Assembly: GCF_000247695.1 (NCBI RefSeq)
Contig: NW_004624747.1
Span: forward strand, 13,271,877 to 13,335,876
Direction of reading: 5' to 3'
Source of the DNA: Heterocephalus glaber
Taxonomy: Eukaryota; Chordata; Mammalia; Rodentia; Bathyergidae
Length of the DNA stretch: 64,000 nt
The stretch's first letter is position 1. Every line of letters begins with the position of its first letter. The position numbers were made by a program, and so were the translations under genes. Below, piece by piece: positions 1-11,390 of this stretch. The notes beneath the pieces are model-generated. The model had not been told where the DNA came from. It did no database searches and saw only the letters and a list, made by a program, of their open reading frames with translations.

Positions 1-1353
1 TGCTATGCAGTTCAGGCTGGTTTTGAACTCACTATGTGGCCCAGGCTGGCCTTACTAGTGGTGATCCTCCTGCCTCAGCCTCCTGAGTGCTAGGATTACA
101 GATGTGTACCACCATGCTGGGCACAATTCCAACACTTTTTTTTTTTAAGTACTAGGGATTGAACCCAGGGGCTTTACACCTGAACTATAGTTCTGTCATT
201 TTTTTTTTTTTTGCTATGTTACCCAGGCTGACCTTGAGCTTGCTATCCTTCTGCCTCAGCCTCCCAAAGTGCTGAGATTGCAGGTCCACCAGGGCATTGG
301 GCTCAAATTTGTCATTTTAGCTATTTGTATTTATTTATTTGTTTGGTTGTTTATTGCTGTACTGAAGATTGAACCCAGGGTCTCGTGTGTGCTAGGCAAG
401 CACTCTACTGAGCTACAACCTCATCCCCATTTAAAAAAAAATACTCGTCTTCCATGGTTTGCTGAATACTCAAGTGCAGAACATGTATAGCACTTGTGTG
501 TACTACTACACATGAAAGAAAAAAATTTTATGCGCAAGCACAAGGACCCGAGTTCAATCCCCGGTACCAAAAAAAAAGGAAAAAACTTTTAGGGGCTGGG
601 GATTTAGCTCAGTGGTTCTGTTCCCTGACTTGCAAGCGCAAGGTCCTGAGTTCAATCCCCAGTACTGGAAAAAAAATTTTTAGTGACATAGAAAAAAATA
701 CATCTAGAAGACCTGGGGTTTTCTTGGTGGATCATTGTGGGTGCTTTGAGGGGCTCACAGCCCTCTGGAGTTCCTAGCAGAGCACAAAGTCAGCGCTCCT
801 GTAAACCACTGGCTCTGCCACACTAAGGCAGAGGCCCGACCTCTCCACTTTGGGTCTCACTTCTCCTTTCTGGATCACAAAGTCTGATGTCAGAAGAATC
901 GGGGTTGGAACTTTGGTTCTATTTCCTGTTATGTGTTGCTATATTATTTCAGAACAAATTTTGGACAGCTCTTCTAATCATTTTCTGCTAGAATCTGAGG
1001 CACGAACTCCTCACTGGAGGAACTGAAGGAAGAGACAGGAGAGGGCAATTGGAAGGGACAATCCTGGAGGTGGCCTGCCTACCCTCTTCGAAGACATAAG
1101 GCAAGATGGCCATGATGCACCTGGGTCATAGATACCTGGGTGGAAGCCCTGCTCTACCCTTGCCAGCCATGTGATCTCAGGAGGGAGACAACTTCTCTGA
1201 ACTGAACCTGGGTCCTCATTTGTCACATGGAGATACTAAGAATTAAAACTGCATCATTAAAAAAGCACTGCATTATAGAGTTATCGGATGAGTCAGTGAA
1301 ATTGCATTTGAAAGTGCTCAGCCTGCAATAAGAGCTCAATAAACAACAGTGAT

Positions 1354-1384
1354 TATCATCATCATCATCATCATCATCATCATT
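1354..1384. repeat. (ATC)n microsatellite
   Basis: About ten uninterrupted ATC units, next to an old MIR/L2-like remnant. Confidence 0.95.
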
Positions 1385-2684
1385 ATTTAAGGCTTAAAGA
1401 GGACAATGTTTTTACCATTGTCCTACCTGCCTATTTTTCCATTTAACCATAACGTATGGAGGGCCCACTGTGTGCTAGCTATACCCTATGGAACAAGGAA
1501 ATAACCCCTGGGCATGGAGATGCATGCCTTTCATCCGAGCACTCTGGGAGTCTGAGGCAGGGGGATCCCAAATTCAAGCCCAATCTGGGCAATTTAGCAA
1601 GACCTTGTTTCAAATTTTACAAAATAAAATACAAAAGAGCTGGGGGTGTGGCAAGTGCTCAGGGGAAAGAAATGAGGGAAAGCAAAGGCATAAAGGATCA
1701 GAGAGCTGATCACAGAAGGACTGTGTGGAGAAAGGATACTTGTGCTGAAAAATGAACAGTAGAAAGGCATTAACCAGGTGCGGGAGGGAGAGTGGGCTGC
1801 TCCCGTTTGGGGGAAGCGAGCCCATGCTAAGGGCATGGTTCTCCCTGGTGAGAGAAGAAGTTCTCCAGAGGAAGGGGTCCCCCAAGCTCAAGTGCCCCCG
1901 GCTGTGTGTTCAGACTGGGAAGAGGCTGTCCAGAGGCCATGTACTGAGGATGAAGTTAGCGATTTCCAGGCTCTGCAAAGCCAGTCAACGGGGAAGTGTA
2001 AGAGACTGTTGGGGCCATGAGGAGGGAGAGGGAGGCAAGAGCGGGATGCAAAGGAGCCACTGTGGGAATTTCAACAGTGGACACTGGACAATCTCACTGT
2101 GTTGCCCAGGCTGGCCTCAAACTTGTGATCTTCCCACCTCAGCCTCCTGAGCAGCTGGGATTTCAGGCGTGCACCACCATGTCCAGCCTTGTTAAAACAC
2201 CTTGCTGAAGAAAGGTGGTTTCTAGGCTTGCATGCTGGACAAGGAGACAGATAGAAATGGCTGAGTTCAAGAAGGATTTAGAGTCTGCCTTCAAGCCCCA
2301 GCTCCCCATTTCTTTGCTGTGTGGCCTTGGGATGCTACACATCCTCTCCAGGTTTGGGGCCCTGGCCATGCATGAGGCTCTGGGTTTGACCCCAACACCA
2401 TAAATAAATAAATACATTAAAAAGTGAAGATATTAGACAGACCTACCTTAGTTTGGGAGGAAAGACTAAATGAACTAATGAATATAAATTGCTAGGCAGA
2501 GCACCTGATACACTGTTAGCATATGATAAATGCTAACTGTGGCTACTACAATTGTTATTGTTGTTATATTATGTCAGGCAGAAGGACGTGGGTGTGCTGA
2601 CAGCTAGTATATTTGACACAAGCCCCGAGTAAAGCACTTAGCACTATGCTCGGAACATAATAGATATTTAATAAGTATTTGTTG

Positions 2685-2686
<2 letters not shown>

Positions 2687-2722
<36 letters not shown>
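2687..2722. repeat. (TC)n microsatellite
   Basis: Eighteen TC units, directly followed by a minus-strand B1-type SINE. Confidence 0.95.
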
Positions 2723-2727
<5 letters not shown>

Positions 2728-5599
2728 GCTTTGTTGCCCCACTTGGTCTCAAACTCCTGGGGCTAAAGTGATCCTCCTCTTGCCTCAGCCTTCCAAGTAG
2801 CTGAGACTACAGGCATGCACCACCAAGCCCACTTTCTCTCCATTGCTTTTTCTTTTTTTTTTTTTTGGCATCAAGAATCAAACTCAGGACCTTGCGCTTT
2901 TGAGGCAGGAGACAGAACCACTGAGCTAAATCCCCGGCTCCTCTCCATTTCTGATCTAGCCACATCATCAGACCAACACTGTTTGAACCTCAGTGTAGAG
3001 ATAGCCACCTGGCAGACACTAGAGGCAGTAGTTGGGGCAACGGCCAATGCACAATTCATTGACATGGATGCTCTGGCTTTCCTTCAGCGGATGCTCATAC
3101 CTCCACTTCTGCTTTTCTGATACACCTAAATGCCAAGATTCCCTTTCCTCTCCAACTTGCTGGACTTCTCTCTCCCTTGAGCCTCCAAAACTCCTGGAAG
3201 GCCCTCATAGTTAGCTTTATATAATTTCTCCTTTGTTGGTATGTAAACACCTCAGGAACTGGCAGCAGATCTTACGGGGTTGGGAGATCTCCAAAGTAGC
3301 CAACCCTAGGGGAAAAGGCACACTGGATTTGCAGAATGAAAAGCAAAGAGGTAAAGATGGAGCCACCAAGTACCAGCTGTGTGACTTCTGAGACAGTCCT
3401 TTCTCTGGATCTCTAAGTGTCTCCAATCTGTAAAGTAAGAAAAAGGCTGCGGGTCCTGGCAGCTGCACTGAACTGTTTTGAATTTGAAATCAGGACATTC
3501 CGGAGGGATGACTCCCCCGTGACATACTTCCATGGGCATTCAGATAAGATAGCCGGAAGTCCCACATTACCTGGGCTCCCCCTCTCCCCTCAGGAACAAG
3601 CCCCAGAGGCCAGGGAACAAGGGTGACATTATTTATGGACATAACCTTGACTCCACTTTTCCTCATTTGTTTATTTTTCTTCCACATTTGTGTATGTTTT
3701 TAAAGCAAGGAAAGCATTTTCATACTTCAGTAGAGGTAGTGGTTAAGAAAATCAGGCCGGGGGGCCAGGGATTTAGCTCAGTGGTTGTGCTGCCTGTCTC
3801 ACAAGTGCAAGGACCCAAGTTCGATCCCTGGTACCAGAAAAAACAACAACAACAGAGAAAATCAGGCTGGAAGCTAAGGAGAACTACCTTTAAATACCCT
3901 CTTTGCCATTTCTAAGCGGGGTATCATTGGGCCAGTTGCTAAACCTCAGTTTCCCCATCTACAAAATAGGAGGTTTAGAATGGAACCACCTCAGCAGGCT
4001 GTGGAGAGGGTGAAGTGAGGTCACACGGGAAAGCTCTGAGGCTCATCCAGGGCCTGCTAGGTCATCGGTATCTACTTCATTGTTATTGGTTACACGCTAC
4101 ATGGGACAGATTTATGGAGGTACCTCTTTTTTTTCTTTGCTTCATTATACTATTTCCCTTCTCTCACTTGGTCCCTTTTAAATTTGTTCTTAAATTTTGC
4201 CTTCTTAATAAAGTATCAGTCTCTTTTTTATTGAGATAATCTATATAAGGTCAAATGTACCCCTTTTTCTGGGGGGGGGCGGTGCTGAGACAGAGGCTTT
4301 GTATATAGTTCAGGCTGGCCTTGGACTCACTTTATCACCCAGGTTGGCCTCAACCTCACAATCTTCCTGCCTCAGCCTCCTGAGTGCTGGGATGATCGGG
4401 ATGTGCCACTATGTTGTTACATTTTTACGTGTAACTACAGCCTAAATTAAAATACTGGCGTGTGTATAGCCACTACGCATCATGTGTGGCTCTTCAGGTC
4501 TTGAAATGTGGCTGGTCCAAACCTGAGAAGTGCTGTAAGTGCAAAAAACACATTGGATATTGGAGAATGTGAAAAATTAATGTAAAAGATATCATTAATA
4601 TTTTACATTGATCACATGTTGAAATGTAATATTTTGAATATATTATTAAAATAAATGTTCCCTGTTTCCTTTTATATCTTTTTAATGTGGCTCCTAGAGC
4701 ATTTAGAACTACATATGTGGTTGGCAGCTTTGCTTTGTATCTTCTTTCTCTCTCTTTCCTTCTTTCCCTCTTCCTCTCTCCTTTCTTCCCTTTTTCAGTG
4801 CTGGGCATGGAACCAGGCCTCATCCATGCTAAGCAAATGTTCTACACTGAGCTACACCTCTGGCCCTTGTTAAAAAGTTTTTGAGATAAAGTATTGCTAA
4901 GTTCCTCCAGCCAGCCTCAAACCTGTCATCCTCCTGCCTCAGCCTCCTCAGTGGTTGGGATTTCAGGTGTGTGCCACCATGTCCCGTTGCTTTTTATCTT
5001 ATATATTTCTATTTAATAATGTTGATAGAATATTTCCTTTCTCCAGAAAGTTCTTACCTGCTTCCAAGCCAATATTTAATCCTCTCTCCTCAAATATAAA
5101 CTCTATTGTGATTATTCTTCCCATACTTTGTTCCAAAACTATCATATGAATGGATCTTAAAGGGTCTCACTGTGTAGTTCAGGCCGGACTTGAACTCACA
5201 GTGATCCTCCAGCCTCAGCCTCCCAAGTGGAGTGCTGAGATTATAGACGTGAACCACCACGCCCAGCTTTTTTTTTTTTTAAGGTACTGATGATTAGACC
5301 CAGGACCTTTGCATGGAGCTACATTCCCAGCCACTTTTTGCTTTTTTATTTTGAGACAGGGTCTTGCTAAGTCACTAAGTTGCCCCAGTTGTGCTTGAGT
5401 CTGTGATCCTCCTGCCTCAGCCCCTCGGAGTGCTAGGATTACATGTGTGGGCCACCAGGCCTGGCTAATAGAATTACTTTCTTTCTTTTCTTTTCTATTT
5501 TGGAAATTTTCTTTTATAGATATTTTTGTTTGGTACTGGGGATAGAACTGGGGACTTTGTGCTTGGGAGGCAGGCTTTTTACAGGTATTTTTTACATCT

Positions 5600-6140
5600 C
5601 ATTTCTTTTGTCCAACATACTGTTTTTGAAATTCATCTGTATCGTTGCATCTATCAATTGATTCTTTTTATTTTTGCATAGTATCCCATAGTATGAATAT
5701 ATCATAATTTATTCATTCTTCTATTGAGACATTTAGATTATCTCCAATTTCTGGCTATTATGAATAAAGCTGCTAAATCAATGTTTTTGAACAGTCTTTA
5801 AAGAGTTTTGTTCCATGTATTTTTACTGTGTTTTTTGGTTGTTAAGATGAATCCATACTTACAGAAAATCCAAACTTATGTTAACACGAAATATGTGCCC
5901 ATTTTCCTTCCCACCTCATGTTAATAGTTTGATGTAAATGGCTCATGGTTTGATGTAAATTCTTTCAGACTTTTCCTCCAAATATAGAATCGTGTATTAT
6001 CATTATTAATAAAATTGTCATTTTGGTGATTCCTTCCCTGACTGCATGATTCCTGGGATGCTGCATACCTCTTGACTCTTGTCCTTGTTCTAAAGTCTGT
6101 AGGAAGCAAAAACTGGAAAAGATACAGGATCATCTAATTC
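5600..6140 (-). mobile_element. Antisense L1 3' fragment and flank
   Basis: From about 5,610 to 5,800 the plus strand reads like the antisense of an old L1M 3' region, including the characteristic TGGCTATTATGAATAAAGCTGC at 5,752-5,773 in near-consensus form. The rest, to 6,140, is AT-rich with no feature I can name. Confidence 0.6.
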
Positions 6141-6149
6141 AGGGAAGGC

Positions 6150-6826
6150 AAATTCCACTGTTCCTCACTATTTGTAGGGTGACTTGTTCCAAGATCCCCA
6201 CTGATACCAAAATCCACGAATGCTTGAGTTCGTTATATAAAATGACACAGTATTATCATAGAGACTATGCACATCTTCTTGAATACTAAATGATCTCTAG
6301 ATACTTACAATATCCAATTCAATGTAAGTGGTATGTAAATAAGTACTATCTGTATTGTTTTGGGAATAATGAGAAGTCTTAAAAATGTACATGGGCAGTA
6401 CAGATGTAATTTTAAAAAATATTTTGGGGACTAGGAATGTAGTTCAATGGTAGAGTACTTGCCTCACAAGCATGAGGGTCTGGGTTCAATCCTCAACACT
6501 ACAAAAAACAAAACAAAACAAAAATCAGCTGGGAGGGCCGGGGATTTAGCTCAGTGGTTCCGCTGCCTGCCTTGCAAGCGTAAGGACCCAGGTTTGATCC
6601 CCGGTACAAAAAATAAAAAAAATAAACAAAAAAGGCTAGGGATGTAGCTCAGTTCAAAGGCCCTGTGTTTGATCTTCGGCCACCCCCCCCCCTTCCACCA
6701 CACCCACAGAGGCTGAGGATGTAGCCTAGTTTGAGGTCCAGGATTCAACCCCAAATACTGAAAAAAAAAGTTCAGTCCAGGCTTGGTTAAATCCACAGAT
6801 GTGGATTCTAAGGGCTGACTGTATAT
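6150..6826. mobile_element. MER2-like (Tigger-group) DNA transposon with nested SINEs
   Basis: The left part (about 6,160-6,410) and the right end (TGGATTCTAAGGGCTGACTG, ending near 6,823) resemble the termini and body of MER2-type non-autonomous Tigger elements (family recognised from memory). The middle is split by an older ID copy at 6,424-6,500, a newer ID copy at 6,536-6,607 and further short ID remnants at 6,632-6,760. The element is a fossil with no transposase frame. Confidence 0.6.
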
Positions 6827-6829
6827 GAC

Positions 6830-7780
6830 ACACCTTCCCTTATTCCTTGATTACCTGCATCCATGACAGACGTCACTAATCAATGACAGATTTCCATGCC
6901 TGCCCAGCCCCAGCCACTACCAATCAGTAGAAAAACTGAAACCAATTTCCTATCTCCGGAATAATCTGTCCATTTTCCATTTTGCACATGAATAAACTAG
7001 GGCCCAGAGAGGGGAAGAGCCTTTCAAGGTCAGAGATGCAGCCTCAGGCTCCTGACTCCCTGTCTAATGCTTTTTCCACTATGTTCACAGACTCCAAAAG
7101 CCATTTCCCAGGGATTGCTGAAAACTGGGTCTCTAGGGAGAGGGTTCAGAGAGGGGACCCTGCCCTCTAACCAGCCCTTCCTCTTCATGCCCTGCCTGAG
7201 TGTAACAGAAGCCCCGGCCAACAGTTTGGCATCCCCTCCCCCTCCAGTCATCACGATCAGACCTGCGGTTTCAATTCTCCAGATCTGCAATTTCCGTTTC
7301 CCAAAATAAACATTAAAAAAAAAATAGAGGTGGCACGCTCTTAGCATCTTTGTCTTTAGCCCCTGAATTGTGGGGTTCTTAATTGACCAGACTAAATCTA
7401 ACAGTTAACTACAGCAGCAGAGAGGCAACTGCAGTTGCTAAACCATAGAACTCCGAAAGCAGCCCTCTCTCTCTCTGATACCTCAAACCGGCCCTGGCTG
7501 TCATTGGAAGCGACAGTGAGAAAGTGGGAGAGTCAGCAGGTCTGGGTGGGCTGTGGATGTTCTCAGCTGGGCAAGCACAATGGTTTATCTAATCCCCTCT
7601 CTGTCAGGGCAAGGGAGAAGGGTGGGGCGGGGAGGGGTGGAGATAGAGTAACATGATGTTTGGGTCAGGTAGAGCTGGGTTCTGGGAGTGGCTGGCTGCA
7701 TGAACTCGGGCATGTTGCTTCAGGAGTCTCAATCCCTGCCCCCTGATTTTAAAGGCTGAATGCAGGGCCTCTCAATGCTA
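6830..7780. other. Mostly unique intergenic DNA with a MIR-like remnant
   Basis: The stretch 6,960-7,085 (CCAGAGAGGGGAAGAGCCTT then TCAAGGTCAGAGATGCAG) resembles a MIR core. The remainder, including 7,090-7,750, carries no splice-bounded frame or RNA gene that I can recognise. Confidence 0.5.
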
Positions 7781-10095
7781 GGCAAATTCTCTACCACTGA
7801 GCTACACCTCAGTCCTTTTTTTCCTTTTTGCTGTCAGGGATAAAACTTGGGACCTTGCGCTTGTGAGGCAGGTGGTGGAACCACTGAGCTAAATCTCGGG
7901 CCCAGTCCTTTTTTAAAAAATGTGAGATATGGGCCAGGGATTTATCTCAGTGGTTCCAGCGCCTGCCTCTCAAGCGCAAGGCCCCAAGTTCGATCCCTGG
8001 TACCAAAAAAAAAGAGAAAATAAATGTGAGATATGGTCTTGCTAAATTGACCAAGCTGGCCTTGAACTGGTGACTCTCCCACCTCAGCCTCCCAAGTAGC
8101 TGGGATTACAGGTATCCACCACCATGTTCTGCAGTCTCAAATTCTTCATCATAAGACAGACATACTAATAGAACTTAGTACCATAGATATATATACTTGC
8201 TACGTGTCCATTAAAAATACATTGGCCAATGGCTGAGGATTTAGCTCAGTGGTTCCTCTGCCTGCCCTGAAAGCGCAAGGTCCCAAGTTCGATCCCAGGT
8301 ACCAAAAAAAATATATTGGCCAGGTGTGGAGGCACATGCCTGTAATCCCAGCACTCAGGAGGCTGAAGCAGGAGGATCACAATGAGTTTGAGGCCAGCCT
8401 AGGCTACATAGTGAGCTCAAGGGCAGCCTGAACTACACAGTGAGACTCTGCCTCAAAAATCAATAGTAATAGTAATAATAATAATAATAATAATGATGAT
8501 GATATGGAACTAGGCACACTGTCACATCCCTGAAGTTCTAGCTACACTGGAGGCTGAGACAGAAGGATTGTTTGAGCCCAGGACTTCAAGATAAGCATGG
8601 GTAACAGTAGGACCCCATCTCAAGAAATAAAATAAACCAAATATATACATACATTTCTAAACAAATATATTTTTTAAAAGAGGGGGAAAGCCACTAATTA
8701 CATTGCAGTGATTAAAGTTACCTAATTAAAAATTAGTACATGAGGGCCATGGATTTAGCTCAGTGGTGCTGCCACCTGACGCGCAAACGGAAGGTCCTGA
8801 GTTCAATCCCCCGTACCAAAAAAAATTAGTACGTGGGCTATACAATAATGTTTTAGTCAATAACATATCACGTGTATGACAATGGTTCCCAATAACGATA
8901 AGGGAGCTGCAAATTCCTACTGCCTAGTGACATCATGGCCCTCATAACACTGTGGCACAATGCATTATTCAGGCGTGTGTGGTGATGCTGGTATAAACAA
9001 ACCTACTGTGCTGTTGGTTGTGTAAAAATAGAGCACATCCAATTACAGACAGGACATAATACTTGATAATGATCGTAAACAACTAGATTGCTGTCTTATT
9101 ATTTACTATACTTTTTATTGCTCTCTCTCTCTCAGGCGTGGAGAGGATTGAATTCAAGGCTTCACCTTGTTAAAAACATGCTGTATTTATATATTTATAC
9201 TGGGGATTGAGTTGAAGGCCTTCTCACTGAGCTACATCCTCAGTCCTTTTACTTTATTTCTTTGTTGTAAATTTTGAGACAGCATCTTACTAAGTCACTG
9301 AATTGCCCCGGTAGGACTTGAACTTGTGATCCTGCTGCCTCGATCTTCCAAGTGCTGGCATTACAGTTGTGTACCACCACATTCAGCTCCTTATGATTAT
9401 TTTACAGTGTGCTCCTTCTATTTATTTAAGAGAAAAACGGGGGGCTGGGGATTCAGCTCAGTGGTTTTGCCGCCTGCTGCGCAAGCGCAAGGACCCGAGT
9501 TCAATCCCTGGTGCCAAAATAAATAAATAGAAAAACGGGGCTGGGGATTTAGCTCAGTAGTTCCGGAGCCTGCCTTGCAAGTGCAAGGTCCCAAGTTCGA
9601 TCCCCGGTACCAAAAAAAAGAAAAGAAAAACGTAGCTGGGTGTAGTGGTGCACATCTGTAATCTCAGCATGTGGGAGGCTGAGGCAGAAGGATTGTCTTG
9701 AGTTCAAGGCCAGCCTGGGCTACATATTGGGTTCAAGGTCACCTTGAATTGCATAGCAAAACCTTGTCTTTAAAAAAAAAAAGAAAAGGAAAAGAAAGAA
9801 AGAGAAAAAAAAAAAAGATAAAAAGTATACTGGGAAACAGCTTGCTATGTTAAGCCAGAGGAGTCTCACACACCTTGTGTTTACTCTTTTTTTGGGGGGG
9901 AGCAGTACGGAGGATTGAACCTAGAGAACTGAGAACTGAGTTATATTCCCAGCTCCCTGACTTTGTTTTTATGTTTTTAATCTTGAGCCAAGGTCTCACT
10001 TAGTTGGCTGAGAAGGCTTTGAACTTGCAATCCTCCTGTCTCAGCCTTCTGAGTAGCTGGGATTATGGTAGGTCTGGGCCCATCACACCCGGCTT
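7780..10095. mobile_element. Dense SINE block
   Basis: ID-like copies: 7,832-7,903 (-), 7,931-8,006 (+), 8,229-8,308 (+), 8,743-8,820 (+, flanked by the target duplication AAAAATTAGTACRTG), 9,439-9,526 (+) and 9,537-9,620 (+). Older ID remnants lie at 7,760-7,815, 9,190-9,245 and 9,900-9,955. B1-type copies: 8,020-8,135 (-), 8,318-8,460 (+), 8,500-8,630 (+), 9,275-9,390 (-), 9,630-9,775 (+) and 9,985-10,095 (-). A (TAA/TGA)n tract at 8,463-8,503 follows a B1 tail. Unique DNA at 8,830-9,120 shows nothing I can name. Confidence 0.8.
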
Positions 10096-11390
10096 TTATG
10101 TCTCTTGCTTGCTTGCATCAAGAGGCCACATTAAGTGATTGACCTAAACCATCCAGCCTTATGTCAGTGCATTCTATGATGTTCACACAACAAAGTCACC
10201 TGACAACTCTTTTCTCAGAACACGGCCCTGTGGTTCAGTGGCACATGAATGCACACAGAGCTGTGCTTTCAGGAGGGAGCAGGGATAGATGTCTTTTGCA
10301 TTCACCATCTTATCCTCCAGCCCTACCATTTCAACTGCTTCTAGGTAAGCTCTTCGTTTTGGTACCAGGGATCGAACTTAGGACCTTGCGCTTTCGAGGC
10401 AGGCACCAGAACCACTGAGCTAAATCTCCAGCCCTAGGTAAGCTTTTTTTTTTTGGTACCAGGGATCGAACTCTGGACCTTGTGCTTGCGAGGCAGGTGC
10501 CAGAACCACTGAGCTAAATCCCTGGCCCCTAGGTAAGCTCTTAATAAACTACTGGATTAAGTACTTAGTGTAAGGTATGGGTCCTGAGCATGGGCATCAG
10601 GGTGAGGGAAAGTTCAAAGAGGGTTAGCACAGATAGTGTCGCTGCCTTGAAGTAGCCCTCCCTGCAGTGTAATAGCCAGCCCAGAGCCAGCTATCGTAAT
10701 TGGTGGATTGTGTATGCTTTAAATAGATAGATAGAGGCCTGGGGCTTTAGCTCAGTGGCACTGCACCTGCCTCGCGAGCTCAAGGTTCCGAGTTTGATTC
10801 CCAGGATCAAAAAATAAAATAAAATAAAATAAAATAGATAGTACAATAGAATGTTCATGATGGAGAACATGGGATTGGTCTTGACTTCAAACCTCAGCTC
10901 CCGCACTTACTTGCTGTCAATCTGATCTTTATCAGGAACTTTACCTGTCAAGCCTTGTGTGTCCTGGTCCTGCCACATGGAGTTGTTGTAAAGACTGAAC
11001 GAATGTTCTTACGTAGTTGCCTAGTACTGTGCCTGGCACATAGTAATTGCTCAACTTGTCCTAGCAATTACTTTATCCTTTACTAACTGACTTTGGACAA
11101 ATTACCCAACTTCTCTTCGGGCTTGTTTCCTAGTCAGTAAAAATTTTAAAAATACAATAGTTATTCCCAGTAGGAATGCTGGGAGGATGAAATGGGAAGA
11201 CCCCCGAAAAGTGCTTTGCACTGTGTCAGGGATATGGAAAGTGCTTAACAATTTTTAGATAAAGATAATAATAATAAAGGTAAAGCAGGATGATATGGGA
11301 AAAGAGAGTAAATTCATTTTGTTGGCAAGGCACTGGGATCAGGGAAAAGTTTACATTAGGTAAATGATTTTTTTCCTGTTTATGGTGATA
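10096..11390. mobile_element. ID SINEs in tandem, plus old MIR/L2 remnants
   Basis: Two minus-strand ID copies (10,356-10,433 and 10,445-10,528) sit in series between three copies of CTAGGTAAGCTCTT. A plus-strand ID copy is at 10,735-10,815 with an (AAAAT)n tail. The segments 10,870-11,060 and 11,080-11,260 look like MIR/L2 (for example GTGCCTGGCACATAGTAATT at 11,030-11,049). No coding signal. Confidence 0.7.

Larger units (their letters stand above)
1..5600. mobile_element. Intergenic SINE mosaic (B1-type and ID-type)
   Basis: No gene is supported here. B1-type SINEs on the minus strand are seen at about 1-125, 205-285, 2085-2200, 2725-2830, 4285-4415, 4880-4985, 5160-5270 and 5345-5465, and on the plus strand at 1500-1625. 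The newer ID-like SINE is at 593-668 (+), 2850-2942 (-), 3760-3842 (+) and as 5'-truncated tails at 524-567 (+) and 5530-5580 (-). Older ID copies of the type ending GAGCTACA on the minus strand are at 370-430, 4795-4865 and 5280-5335. Unique stretches at 670-1480, 1640-2080, 2950-3740 and 3850-4240 show no coding signal; parts near 1,290-1,350, 2,480-2,530 and 3,900-4,080 look like old MIR/L2 fragments. Confidence 0.75.

Noticed and set aside
593..668. tRNA-like sequences with A and B boxes, here and about 50 times elsewhere
   Set aside because: They are SINEs: no cloverleaf or anticodon stem is kept, they end in A tails and have target-site duplications.
9439..9620. Regular spacing of direct repeats, CRISPR-like at first sight
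   Set aside because: Mammalian SINEs with A tails; spacing is irregular on a larger scale.
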